A DNA stretch of 19,321 bases, taken from the NCBI GenBank assembly GCA_035549615.1, contig DASZQO010000161.1:1-19321 (forward strand), in the 5' to 3' direction. This stretch comes from JAKAWQ01 sp035549615. GTDB lineage: Bacteria; Pseudomonadota; Alphaproteobacteria; Acetobacterales; Acetobacteraceae. Of the stretch, positions 7,315 through 15,038 are shown piece after piece (positions within the stretch are counted from its first letter, which is position 1; each line of letters begins with the position of its first letter). The position numbers were made by a program, and so were the translations under genes. A model generated the notes under the pieces. That model was not told the origin of the DNA. It saw only the letters and a program-made list of their open reading frames with translations, and did not search any database.

Positions 7315-8258
7315 GTTGGTTGCCGATCGCTCATCGCGGGACTGTCGGACCTCCGCGGGTTGACTTCCGACGAGCTGCTGGCAGCCGACGTCCATGCCGG
7401 GAGATCGCGATGTGTTGTCGCCACGCGCCAGCCTGCCTCTCCCAGAACCTTGCCGATCCGTTCCGCCACATGCACCGACCGGTGCTTGCCCCCTGTGCAT
7501 CCAACGGCAATCGTGGCGTAACTTTTGCCTTCCTGCCGATAGCGCGGCAAGAGCAGGGCCAGCAGATCACAAATCCGTGCGAAGAAGGCCGTGAAGTCGG
7601 GGTCGGACTCGATATAGGCGCCGACCGCCGGATCGCGGCCAGTGAGCGGACGAAGCTCGGGCACATAATGGGGGTTGCGGAGAAACCGGACATCGAAGAC
7701 GAGGTCCGCCTCGCGGGGCAGCCCGGCCGCATAGGAAAACGAAACCAGGGCAATCGCAGGTCCAGTGTCGGCGCCTGAGGCGAAATGGCCGCCGATCAGC
7801 CGCCGGAGCGCCGCCGGAGTCGTCTCCGAGGTATCGAGGAGAAGGTCGGCGGCGGCACGCAGGGGCGCGGTGACCGCGCGTTCGGCGGCGATGCCGTCAG
7901 CGACCTTGCCCGCAGGGGCGAGCGGATGACGGCGCCGGCTCTCGGTATAGCGGCGGAGGAGCACGGGGTCATCGGCCTCGGCGAAAACGAGGCTCGGGGC
8001 AAGCGCCGGATTGCGGCGCAGCGCCGCGAGGGCGGCCAGCACGGAAACAGCATCAAAGCCACGGGTCCGGGCGTCGATCCCAATGGCGAGCGGACGGTCG
8101 CTGCGGCTGACGAGGGAATCGAGGAGAGGAAGCGGTGGATTGTCCACCGCCTCATAGCCAAGATCCTCGAAGGCATGGAGAATGGTTCCCTTGCCGGCAC
8201 CCGAAAGGCCGGTCACGAGGACGACGCTGAGGCGCGACGGAGCGGGCCCGGGACTCAT
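7311..8258 (-). CDS. rapZ: RapZ family RNase adapter / nucleotide-binding protein
   Basis: RapZ of 315 residues. In E. coli it binds small RNAs and directs RNase E to control GlmS synthesis. In other bacteria it is known only as a P-loop protein encoded with PTS genes. The Walker A motif is GLSGAGKGT at residues 17-25, followed by AFEDLGYEAVDNPPLPLL, a highly conserved family segment. The C-domain contains DVRFLRNPHYVPELRPLTG and IAVGCTGGKHRSVHVAE, both diagnostic. The C-terminal tail (about 20 residues) is serine-rich and unconserved. The start at 8258 overlaps the hprK stop by ATGA. The neighbouring EIIA and HPr genes match the usual family context. Whether it controls GlmS here cannot be told, since no glmY/glmZ-like RNA is seen. 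Confidence 0.95.
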   Translation of the reverse strand: MSPGPAPSRLSVVLVTGLSGAGKGTILHAFEDLGYEAVDNPPLPLLDSLVSRSDRPLAIGIDARTRGFDAVSVLAALAALRRNPALAPSLVFAEADDPVLLRRYTESRRRHPLAPAGKVADGIAAERAVTAPLRAAADLLLDTSETTPAALRRLIGGHFASGADTGPAIALVSFSYAAGLPREADLVFDVRFLRNPHYVPELRPLTGRDPAVGAYIESDPDFTAFFARICDLLALLLPRYRQEGKSYATIAVGCTGGKHRSVHVAERIGKVLGEAGWRVATTHRDLPAWTSAASSSSEVNPRRSDSPAMSDRQPT

Positions 8259-8677
8259 GCAGCGAAGGCTCCGGCTTGCACCTGGACATGGCCGAGTGCA
8301 CAGGCGAGCGCGAGCGCCACACGGGCGGGGGCTGACGGACAGCGCGGGTCGAGCGCGATGAGCGGCAGGCCGGTCTCGGCATGATGGGCCGGCTGCGGCA
8401 GGCGCTCGGGCGAAGCGGCCAGATCCACGGCCAGCGCAAGGCGGGCTGCCGCCGTCCATGGCAGGCGTACGAGACCGAGGCCGCGGACCTCGAGCAATCC
8501 GGCAAGTTCAGGCGGGGCCGAGGCAATGCCGTCCATGATTTCCACCCTGTCATCGGCGACCAGGGTAAAGCCATGGTCGAGGAGGCGCAGCAGCAGGTCG
8601 GACTTGCCCGTCCCGGAGGGCCCGAGCAGCAATACGCCTGCGCCGCCGCGGGCGGCGCAGCTCGCATGTATCTGCAT
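8255..8677 (-). CDS. hprK: HPr kinase/phosphorylase, short alphaproteobacterial form
   Basis: This 140-residue protein corresponds only to the C-terminal catalytic domain of HprK, the short form known from alphaproteobacteria. It is expected to phosphorylate the regulatory serine of HPr (Ser56 of the ptsH product). The P-loop is GPSGTGKSD (from Gly19). It is followed by LVADDRVEI, containing the conserved acidic residues, and by LLEVRGLGLVRLP, the HprK signature region. The start at 8677 (MQIHASCAARGGAGV) was chosen from the family match, because the longer ORF upstream is unconserved. It is the first gene of the six-gene operon. The ChvG/ChvI two-component pair that often precedes hprK in this class is not here. 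A divergent FUSC gene lies upstream instead. Confidence 0.93.
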   Translation of the reverse strand: MQIHASCAARGGAGVLLLGPSGTGKSDLLLRLLDHGFTLVADDRVEIMDGIASAPPELAGLLEVRGLGLVRLPWTAAARLALAVDLAASPERLPQPAHHAETGLPLIALDPRCPSAPARVALALACALGHVQVQAGAFAA

Positions 8678-8986
8678 GACGGCGCGCAATGTGGTACGGA
8701 TCAAGCCTGAAAGAAAGCGGCATATGGCCAAACGATGACCAAGCCAGCGTACCACGCATGGGACCTTGCGGGCGACCCCTCCGGCCTGCTCACGAAAGTC
8801 CCTCCCGAAAGGCCCCCAACAGTCGGAGACCTGGCGCGGTCGATGACCGGGATGGTAGAGCAGCAAGGCAAGACTCGGGATGCCCGGGTTAGATTCTTAT
8901 GAAGCCGGCCGGCGCCGACTCGGGAGTTAGAGCGGGATGAGATCACCCGCGCCCACCCATCCGGCGTTCGATCTCTATTTTCTCGC
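8678..8986. other. divergent promoter region between hprK and the FUSC gene
   Basis: The 309-base gap between two divergent operons must hold promoters for both. ORFs here are unconserved and overlap each other. I see no convincing -35/-10 pair. An 8-bp inverted repeat is present near the hprK start: GTGGTACG at 8691-8698 and CGTACCAC at 8748-8755. No strong Shine-Dalgarno sequence precedes the ATG at 8987. Confidence 0.5.
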
Positions 8987-11077
8987 ATGATTCGGACCTC
9001 CGGCGAGTCCGCCTCCGGCCATCACGCTCTGGGCGCGGTCATTTGGCCCAACCTCCGCGCCTGGAGCTTTTCAATCAAGACATTCGTGAGCGCGATGCTG
9101 GCCCTCTGGATCGCGCTTCAACTCGATCTCGATCGGCCGTACTGGGCAATGGCCACAGTCTATATCGTGGCTCAGCCGCTGACCGGGGCGATGCGCTCCA
9201 AAGCGGTCTATCGCTTTGCCGGCACGCTGGTCGGCGCGATCGTTACCCTGGCGCTGGTGCCGAATCTGGTGGATACGCCGGATCTCCTGATCGGCACCTT
9301 CGCCCTATGGATCGGGATCTGCATCTATTTCGCCGTTCTGGACCGGACGGCCCGCAGTTACTTCTTCCTCCTCGCCGGATACACGGTGGCCCTGATCGGG
9401 TTCCCGAGCGTCGATGCGCCGGACGCGATCTGGTACGTGGTGCTGGCGCGTGTCGAGGAGATCACGCTCGGGATCGTTTGCACAACGGTGATTGGAAGCG
9501 TCGTTTTCCCCTCGCCGCTCGGCCCCGGGCTCACCGCACGGCTGGATGCTTGGCTGCGGAATGCCGCCACTTGGATCGTGGGCGTGCTCACGGAGGAGCA
9601 GGACGCAGCGGCGCTTTGGGCAGCAGAGCGCCGGGTGGCGGGCGACGCCATCGAAATCGGAATGCTGATGACGCATCTCAGCTTCGACACGTCGAACCTG
9701 CAGACAGGAACCGTGCCGGTGGGGTTGCTGCGCCAGCGTGTGATGCTGCTGATGCCGGTGCTGAGCGGTACTGCGGACAGGATCGGCGTGCTCCGCAGCA
9801 ACGGGGCGATCAGCGCGCCGCTCAAGCAGTTGCTCGACCATATCGCGCAATGGACGCGCACCGCGCGTACGAGCGATCTCGCGGAGGCGGAGCGGGTCCG
9901 GACCGAGATCGCGGCGCTGGAGCCGATGATCGACGCCAAAGCGAGCTGGGACGACATTATATTAAGCGGCCTGCTGGCGCGGCTTCGCGAGCTGACAGAC
10001 CTGCTGCACGACATCATCGCGTTGAGGAGGCAGATCCGGCAGGGCCAGTCTCGGCTGCCGGCGCTCGCCGTCCCGCCGGCCGTGACCGCTCGGATGCGCC
10101 AGCATCGGGACCATGTAATGGCGCTGCATTCCGCGCTGGCGGTGGCCTTCGTCGTTGGCCTGGTCTCTGCGTTCTGGATTGCTTCCGCCTGGCCCGAAGG
10201 CGCCCAGGCGGCATCGCTCGCGGCGGTGGGCGCGGCATTCTTCGCGGCACAGGATGACCCGGCTCCTGCCATCACTGGTTTTACGTACGGCGTGGTGATC
10301 GCGCTTATGATCGACGCGGCCTATCTCTTCGTCATCCTGCCGCAGGTGGATGGTTTCGGTATGCTGATGCTCGCCCTCGCCCCGACCTACCTGCTGCTGG
10401 GGCTGCTGGCGGACATTCCGGCGACCTCCACCAAAGCGTCGCCGATTGCCTTCCTCTCGGCCACGCTGCTCGCGCTGAGCAGCAGCTACAGCGGCGATTT
10501 TGCCAGTTTCGTGAATGGCGGGATCGCCGCCGTCGTCGGGCTCGGCTTCACGTCGATGGTGATGCAGATCATCCGCTCCGTAAGCGCGGAGTGGATGACG
10601 GCACGGCTTTTGCGCCGTAATCGGGTTGATATTGGGCATGCTGCGCTCAACCACGACCCGCAGACCCGCGAAGCCTTTGCAGGATTGCTGGTGGACCGTT
10701 TGGGACTGGTTGTCTCGCGGCTGGCCGCCAGTGCCCCGGGTACCGATAAGGTGGCTGCGGCGGCGCTCGCAGATCTGCGTGTCGGGATGAGCGTGATCGA
10801 TCTGCAAAATGAAATGAACCGGCTGACGAAGGCAGAGCGGGATGCGGTGCGTGCCGCCCTGGCAGCGCTCGCCACACATTTTCTCCACCGTGAGCCGGCC
10901 GGACCGAAATTGCGCGGAGTGATCGATCACGCGATCGCCACGGTGACATGCCGGCCTGGTTCGGCAACGCCGGACTTATTGAGGTATTTGAGCGGAATCC
11001 GCCGCGGGCTTTTCCCGGACAGCGCGCCCTATACACCGTGGCTGGCGGACAGCGTAGAGGAGAGGCAACCGACATGA
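8987..11077 (+). CDS. FUSC family efflux membrane protein (AaeB/YccS-like)
   Basis: This 696-residue inner-membrane protein belongs to the fusaric-acid-resistance / aromatic-acid efflux family. It shows the family's twofold layout: a first helical bundle (about residues 25-170; KTFVSAMLALWIALQLDLDR, PYWAMATVYIVAQPLTGAMR), a long cytoplasmic stretch (about 180-370), a second bundle (about 380-540, starting ALHSALAVAFVVGLVSAFWI), and a C-terminal soluble region. ALQLDLDRPYWAMATVYIV is a typical FUSC opening. It is followed by DUF1656 and HlyD genes, the standard AaeB-AaeX-AaeA arrangement. The stop overlaps the DUF1656 start by ATGA. No outer-membrane factor gene is in the window. The substrate is probably an aromatic or weak acid, but that is inferred from family only. 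Confidence 0.93.
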   Translation: MIRTSGESASGHHALGAVIWPNLRAWSFSIKTFVSAMLALWIALQLDLDRPYWAMATVYIVAQPLTGAMRSKAVYRFAGTLVGAIVTLALVPNLVDTPDLLIGTFALWIGICIYFAVLDRTARSYFFLLAGYTVALIGFPSVDAPDAIWYVVLARVEEITLGIVCTTVIGSVVFPSPLGPGLTARLDAWLRNAATWIVGVLTEEQDAAALWAAERRVAGDAIEIGMLMTHLSFDTSNLQTGTVPVGLLRQRVMLLMPVLSGTADRIGVLRSNGAISAPLKQLLDHIAQWTRTARTSDLAEAERVRTEIAALEPMIDAKASWDDIILSGLLARLRELTDLLHDIIALRRQIRQGQSRLPALAVPPAVTARMRQHRDHVMALHSALAVAFVVGLVSAFWIASAWPEGAQAASLAAVGAAFFAAQDDPAPAITGFTYGVVIALMIDAAYLFVILPQVDGFGMLMLALAPTYLLLGLLADIPATSTKASPIAFLSATLLALSSSYSGDFASFVNGGIAAVVGLGFTSMVMQIIRSVSAEWMTARLLRRNRVDIGHAALNHDPQTREAFAGLLVDRLGLVVSRLAASAPGTDKVAAAALADLRVGMSVIDLQNEMNRLTKAERDAVRAALAALATHFLHREPAGPKLRGVIDHAIATVTCRPGSATPDLLRYLSGIRRGLFPDSAPYTPWLADSVEERQPT

Positions 11078-11286
11078 TCGGTGAAGTTGCCTTCGGCGGT
11101 ATTTTCGTGATGAGGATGCTGATTTCGCTGCTGATCTCGCTGGCGATCGTTACGGTGTTGCGTCGGGTGCTCGCCTGGTGCGGAGCTTACCGGTTTGTGT
11201 GGCACCGCCCGCTGTTCGACCTTGCTCTTCTCGTCATCGTGCTCGGAGGGGTGGTTGCGGCCACCGACTCATGGCTGACACTCTGA
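11074..11286 (+). CDS. DUF1656 small membrane protein (AaeX-like)
   Basis: This 70-residue protein has two predicted membrane helices (about residues 8-28 and 48-66) and the family's IGEVAFGGIFVMRML opening and HRPLFDLALLVIVLGG end. DUF1656 proteins are nearly always encoded between FUSC and HlyD genes. Their role in the pump is not established. Its ATG overlaps the FUSC stop, and its end overlaps the HlyD start by 16 bases. Confidence 0.92.
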   Translation: MIGEVAFGGIFVMRMLISLLISLAIVTVLRRVLAWCGAYRFVWHRPLFDLALLVIVLGGVVAATDSWLTL

Positions 11287-12266
11287 AAGCGCGGGCCGAA
11301 GACCGGCCGCCTCAGGCCAAGCGGGGGACGGGCCGCTGGACGCCGGGCACGGCGGCACGATTCTTCACGCAGGTGGTACGCTTCACCGTGACGGCCGTGG
11401 TGGTGGGCGTCGCTGCCTTCGTGGGCTGGCGGCTCTGGGCCTATGACATGAACGCGCCCTGGACGCGCGACGGCGTGGTGCGGGCCGATGTCGTGCAGGT
11501 GACGACGGATGTTTCCGGCCTGGTGAGCGAAGTGCTGGTACATGACAATGAGACCGTGCGGAAGGGCCAGGTGCTGTTCCGCATCGACCCCAAGCGTTTT
11601 CGCCTTGCCCTTCAGCAGGCGGAGGCCACGGTCGCAAGCCGGCGGGCGGAAGCGGATGAAGCGGCGCGGGAAGCGAGCCGCTTTGGCTCACTCAACACGC
11701 TTTCGGTTTCGACGGAGCAGCAGCAGCAGCGGTTCGCGGTCGCCGCCGAGGATGCGGCAGCCTACCAGCAGGCGGTCGCGGATCTCGGGGTCGCCCGGCT
11801 CAATCTCGTGCGCTCAGTGGTACGGGCGCCGGTCAATGGCTATATCACCAATTTTCAGATGCGGCCGGGTGACTACGTCGATGCTGGCCGACCCGTTTTC
11901 GCGCTGATCGATAGCGACAGTTTCTATGTGGACGGATATTTCGAGGAGACGCGGTTGCCGCACATCGCGGTGGGTGATCCTGTTCGCGTTCATCTCCTGG
12001 GCCAAAGCCAGGTGATCGAGGGGCATGTGCAGAGCATCGCCCGTGGCATTACCGATCGCGAACAGGTGAGTGGAAGCGATCTGCTGGCCAACGTCAACCC
12101 TACTTTCAGTTGGGTACGGTTGGCGCAGCGCATCCCGGTGCGGATCGCGTTGGATCATGTGCCGGCGGGCGTAAGTCTGGTGGTGGGCCGGACAGCGACG
12201 GTTGACGTGATTCCACGCAACGGCGAAGCAGGCGGCGACGCTCGCAACGCCCTGTCGTCGGACTAG
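11271..12266 (+). CDS. HlyD-family periplasmic adaptor (AaeA/EmrA-like)
   Basis: This 331-residue membrane-fusion protein links the FUSC pump to an outer-membrane channel. One N-terminal membrane anchor lies at about residues 35-57 (VVRFTVTAVVVGVAAFVGW). It is followed by NAPWTRDGVVRADVVQVTTD, the start of the biotinyl-lipoyl domain (DVSGLVSEVLVHDNETVRKG), an alpha-helical hairpin (about 105-180), the second lipoyl half (VRAPVNGYITNFQMRPGDYV), and a beta-barrel with WVRLAQRIPVRI, a hallmark of AaeA-like adaptors. The start at 11271 lies inside the DUF1656 gene. An upstream ORF extension has no family match. The gene is followed by a strong hairpin that probably ends the operon. Confidence 0.94.
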   Translation: MADTLKARAEDRPPQAKRGTGRWTPGTAARFFTQVVRFTVTAVVVGVAAFVGWRLWAYDMNAPWTRDGVVRADVVQVTTDVSGLVSEVLVHDNETVRKGQVLFRIDPKRFRLALQQAEATVASRRAEADEAAREASRFGSLNTLSVSTEQQQQRFAVAAEDAAAYQQAVADLGVARLNLVRSVVRAPVNGYITNFQMRPGDYVDAGRPVFALIDSDSFYVDGYFEETRLPHIAVGDPVRVHLLGQSQVIEGHVQSIARGITDREQVSGSDLLANVNPTFSWVRLAQRIPVRIALDHVPAGVSLVVGRTATVDVIPRNGEAGGDARNALSSD

Positions 12267-12334
12267 AAGATATCAAGAACCTTCTTTCAAGCTCAACGCG
12301 GCAGACAAAATGCGATAAACACAGAGGAGAAATT

Positions 12335-12356
12335 GTTCTTTCTTGAAAGAAAGAAC
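12335..12356. terminator. bidirectional hairpin terminator between convergent genes
   Basis: GTTCTTTCTT and AAGAAAGAAC form a perfect 10-bp arm pair (2-base centre). The hairpin lies between the ends of the HlyD gene and of the MFS gene, which face each other. The surrounding sequence is much more A/T-rich than the genes, with T-runs on either side. An extra CTTTCAAG at 12284-12291 could pair with the hairpin's CTTGAAAG as an alternative structure. Confidence 0.65.
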
Positions 12357-12491
12357 CAAAGAACTTTCATCCTTTCATTCGTCGTCCAGAGCCGCCATCT
12401 GGTCCGAAAAACAGAGAAAAGTCTTTTTGCTTCTTTTTTCGATCCTCTATGGAAGGGCATAGCACGCTCCGGACACTCTCTCGCCCGAGGA

Positions 12492-13715
12492 TCAACTGCG
12501 AGCCGTCGTTATTCGGCGCGGCTCCGCCGCAACAAAGGAGAGGAGTGCTGCGATCGGCAGCGCAAACCCGATCCAAGACGCGAGCGACCAGCCACCTTCG
12601 GCATAGGCCCATGCGCCGACTGCGGAGCCGAGCGCGCCGGCCGTAAAGAAGCTCGCCATATAAATACCGTTGATGCGGCTGCGATAGGCAGCACCGAGCA
12701 AAAAGAGCGCGCGGTAGCCGAGGACCAGATTCGCCTGCACTCCGAAATCGAGCATGATGGCCGCGCCGACCAAAAGCGCGAGAGAGAGCGGGGAGCCGGC
12801 ACGGCCGATGTGGGTGAGAAGAAAGGCGCAGGCAACGAGCAGCATGGCCAGGGCGGTCGCCGGGCGACTCCAATCCCGGTCGGCGACGCGGCCAGCAAGC
12901 GGCGCAGAGATCGCACCGGCAACACCGGCGAGTGCGAAAAGCGCAATCCCACGCTGCGTAAAGCCGAAATGAGGCCCTGCGAGCAGAAGCGGGGTCGTCG
13001 TCCAGAAGAGGCTGAAGGCGCCGAACAGGCAGGAATGATAGAGCGCACGGCGGCGCAGGATGGGCGTCGTCCGGATCAGTTCCGCCATGGAGAGAAGAAG
13101 CTCGCCGTAGTGAAGCCGCGCATTAGGACGGCGTACCGGCAATGCCCACCCAAGCACCAGCGCCAGCGCGACCATGGCAAAAGCCGAGCCAAGATAGACG
13201 ACATGCCAGGAGGAGAATGCGGTTACGAAGCTTGAGATGGGGCGCGAAAGCATCACGCCGAGCATCAGGCCCATCGTCACATTGCCGACCACCCGGCCGC
13301 GCGCAGCGTCCGGGGCCAGATGCGCGGCAAAGGGGATCAGGATCTGCACCGCGACCGAGCCGAATCCGACGCAGAGCATCGCAGCAAGGAAGGGCAATGG
13401 CCGGGCCGAGAATGCGGCCGCCAGCAGCGCGAGCGCGCCGAAGCTGACGACGATGATGATGAGCCGGCGATTTTCAACAAGATCGCCGAGCGGGACGATC
13501 AGCAGAAGACCCACGCCATAACCGATCTGCGTCATCGTCACGATGAGTCCTGCGGCTTGCGGCGCGAGGCCGAGCGTCGCGCTGATCGGGCCGATGAGCG
13601 GTTGCGCGTAATAGAGATTGGCGGCGATTATTCCGCAGGCAGCGGCGAACAGAAAGATCATCCGGCTTGAGATCGTGACTTCGAAGCGGGGGGTAGCAGC
13701 GGCGACCGCAGTCAT
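12492..13715 (-). CDS. MFS transporter, probable TetR-controlled exporter
   Basis: This 407-residue membrane protein of the major facilitator superfamily has about 12 helices. Helix 1 has CGIIAANLYYAQPLIGPIS, seen in a group of uncharacterised exporters related to YgaY. The loop after helix 2 has a degenerate motif A (VPLGDLVENRRLIII). The second half repeats it as GRVADRDWSRPATALA. The start at 13715 was chosen because a GGAG lies seven bases before it and because the longer ORF (13763) reads back across the palindrome. It follows the TetR gene after 48 bases on the same strand, so that regulator probably controls it. Drug or solvent export is inferred, and no substrate can be named. Confidence 0.9.
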   Translation of the reverse strand: MTAVAAATPRFEVTISSRMIFLFAAACGIIAANLYYAQPLIGPISATLGLAPQAAGLIVTMTQIGYGVGLLLIVPLGDLVENRRLIIIVVSFGALALLAAAFSARPLPFLAAMLCVGFGSVAVQILIPFAAHLAPDAARGRVVGNVTMGLMLGVMLSRPISSFVTAFSSWHVVYLGSAFAMVALALVLGWALPVRRPNARLHYGELLLSMAELIRTTPILRRRALYHSCLFGAFSLFWTTTPLLLAGPHFGFTQRGIALFALAGVAGAISAPLAGRVADRDWSRPATALAMLLVACAFLLTHIGRAGSPLSLALLVGAAIMLDFGVQANLVLGYRALFLLGAAYRSRINGIYMASFFTAGALGSAVGAWAYAEGGWSLASWIGFALPIAALLSFVAAEPRRITTARS

Positions 13716-13731
13716 CGTCTTCTCCGAAAAA

Positions 13732-13747
13732 GGGAACGATCGTTTCC
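13732..13747. promoter_or_regulatory. candidate TetR operator
   Basis: GGGAACGATCGTTTCC is a 16-bp palindrome with one mismatched pair (perfect 10-bp core AACGATCGTT). It lies 17 bases before the MFS start and after the tetR stop. The weak match TTGATT ... AACGAT (17 apart, on the minus strand) would place a -10 over it. The size fits TetR-family operators, and binding is inference. Confidence 0.45.
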
Positions 13748-13763
13748 AAATTGGACAAAACAA

Positions 13764-14417
13764 TCAATTGGCGAGCTTCATCGCAGTCTCGATGAAGCTC
13801 GCCGCATCCGGCGGCGGTCGACCAGCCTTGCCAACAACGCGCATGCCCTGGGTCAGGCAAACAAGGGCGCGTGCCGCCGTCTCCGCGTCGATTCGTTTGG
13901 GAATCGACCCATCGGACTGGCCCTCGCGGATCAGGTTGGCGAAAAACGTTTCATTCCTGGCGAGGCACGCCTTGACTCGCGCCGCAACGCCCGGATCGTG
14001 GATGGCCAGTTCGATCGCGCTGCCGACGACCAGGCAGCCACGCTTTCCTTCGAGACCACGCGAATTCTCGATATAAAAAGCGAGTACCTCGCACAGCCGT
14101 TCCCGGCCGGGTTTCGGCGTATCGGCGAGGCGCAGAAGCTGCTTGGCGCCAAGCTCCGCATAGCGGTCGAAAGCTGCCAGGAAGACAGCGCGCTTGTCCC
14201 GAAAGGCCTTGTAAAGACTTCCGGAAGCAAGGGTCATGGCCTCCGCCAGATCGCCGATGGAGGTCGCTTTGTACCCCCGTTCACGGAAGACCCGAATGGC
14301 CTTATCGAGCGCTTCGTCCATGTCGAACGCCCGCGGCCGCCCACGGGGCCGCCTCTGCGGCCGTCCGTAAGAGCGGTGCGGACGCAAAAGTTCGGAGGCG
14401 ACGCTGCTCACGGGCAT
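13764..14417 (-). CDS. TetR family transcriptional repressor
   Basis: This 217-residue protein has a TetR-type N-terminal helix-turn-helix at about residues 33-77 (ALDKAIRVFRERGYKATSIG, DLAEAMTLASGSLYKAFRDK), preceded by a basic arm PRGRPRAFDMDEAL. The remaining ~140 residues form the variable ligand-binding domain, including a conserved ENSRGLEGKRGCLVVGSAIE segment typical of regulators that control efflux genes. The start is uncertain: ATG at 14417 is used, and a TTG at 14441 is in frame. Neither has a good Shine-Dalgarno site. The MFS gene follows it in the same direction with a palindrome in the 48-base gap. A related sequence GGAAACGTTCCC lies at 14592-14603, upstream of tetR, and could serve autoregulation. 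The ligand is unknown. Confidence 0.92.
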   Translation of the reverse strand: MPVSSVASELLRPHRSYGRPQRRPRGRPRAFDMDEALDKAIRVFRERGYKATSIGDLAEAMTLASGSLYKAFRDKRAVFLAAFDRYAELGAKQLLRLADTPKPGRERLCEVLAFYIENSRGLEGKRGCLVVGSAIELAIHDPGVAARVKACLARNETFFANLIREGQSDGSIPKRIDAETAARALVCLTQGMRVVGKAGRPPPDAASFIETAMKLAN

Positions 14418-15038
14418 GATTTGGGAGAGAGCATTCCTCAAATCAAGAAGGAGGCAGGCCAGGCGCGCGAAAACCGAGTCAGCGCTGCGTCACCGTGAAA
14501 ACCAAGGCATCATTTGTGGATTCTAGAGTGAAGTAATTTTGAGATTGCTCGTCACATTGTGAGACCCCATCCTGCTGCACCCCGTTATTCTGGAAACGTT
14601 CCCGCAGGCGGGCACGAACAGATAACGAAACGGGAATGGGTCGCCACGATGGCTTTTTACAGTTTATAAAGGTATGAATAGCTTGGCTCCTGCTTATGGC
14701 AGGATCGGGGGCGCCGGGATGGGCGCCAAAATCCTGGCCGGCGCTGTCGGCAGGCGGGAGGCAGAGAACCATGGCATTGACACTCCAGGTCGACGACCGA
14801 GCCGTCCCCCGCCGCGGTTTCTCGCAGCCGGCCCGAGAGCGGGGTGCGTTCGCTTCTGTTCCCGCGTCCCGCTATTTTTGCAAGGCCTTGCGGCCGGCTT
14901 TGCCCGTGAAGGCGCGGCGGACACAAAGCGCTTCGCGGATCGACGTTTCTCCTCGCCCGGGCAGTCCGTCTTTGTGTGTGCTGACGGTTTCTGCGGGCCG
15001 GTGATCCGAACCAGGCGCCACGGAAGAGCGAGCGGTCG
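14418..15038. other. 621-base region without a confident gene
   Basis: This gap separates tetR (minus) from the hybrid kinase (plus). Several ORFs cross it on both strands, but none gives a recognisable protein. The part at about 14505-14690 is markedly richer in A/T than its surroundings (for example TTTTTACAGTTTATAAAGG), which could mean promoter DNA or a remnant of acquired DNA. I see no tRNA, riboswitch or insertion-sequence ends. A short ORF with a good ribosome site at 14771 is listed separately. Confidence 0.5.
14771..15004 (+). CDS. possible small hypothetical protein (77 aa)
   Basis: ATG at 14771 is preceded by GGGAGG nine bases upstream, the best Shine-Dalgarno site in this gap. 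The product (MALTLQVDDRAVPRRGFSQP...) is rich in Arg, Ser, Pro and Ala, and matches nothing I know. Third codon positions are less G/C-biased than in the neighbouring genes, which speaks against coding. It may be a leader ORF for the kinase or chance. Confidence 0.2.
   Translation: MALTLQVDDRAVPRRGFSQPARERGAFASVPASRYFCKALRPALPVKARRTQSASRIDVSPRPGSPSLCVLTVSAGR

Noticed and set aside
12333..13235. 300-codon plus-strand ORF crossing the hairpin and the MFS gene
   Set aside because: It starts in the A/T-rich terminator region and then runs antisense to the transporter. The product is a low-complexity charged sequence.
14701..14730. GGCGCC inverted repeats as a possible terminator or attachment site
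   Set aside because: Short palindromes of this kind are common in G/C-rich DNA. There is no T-run and no duplicated flank.
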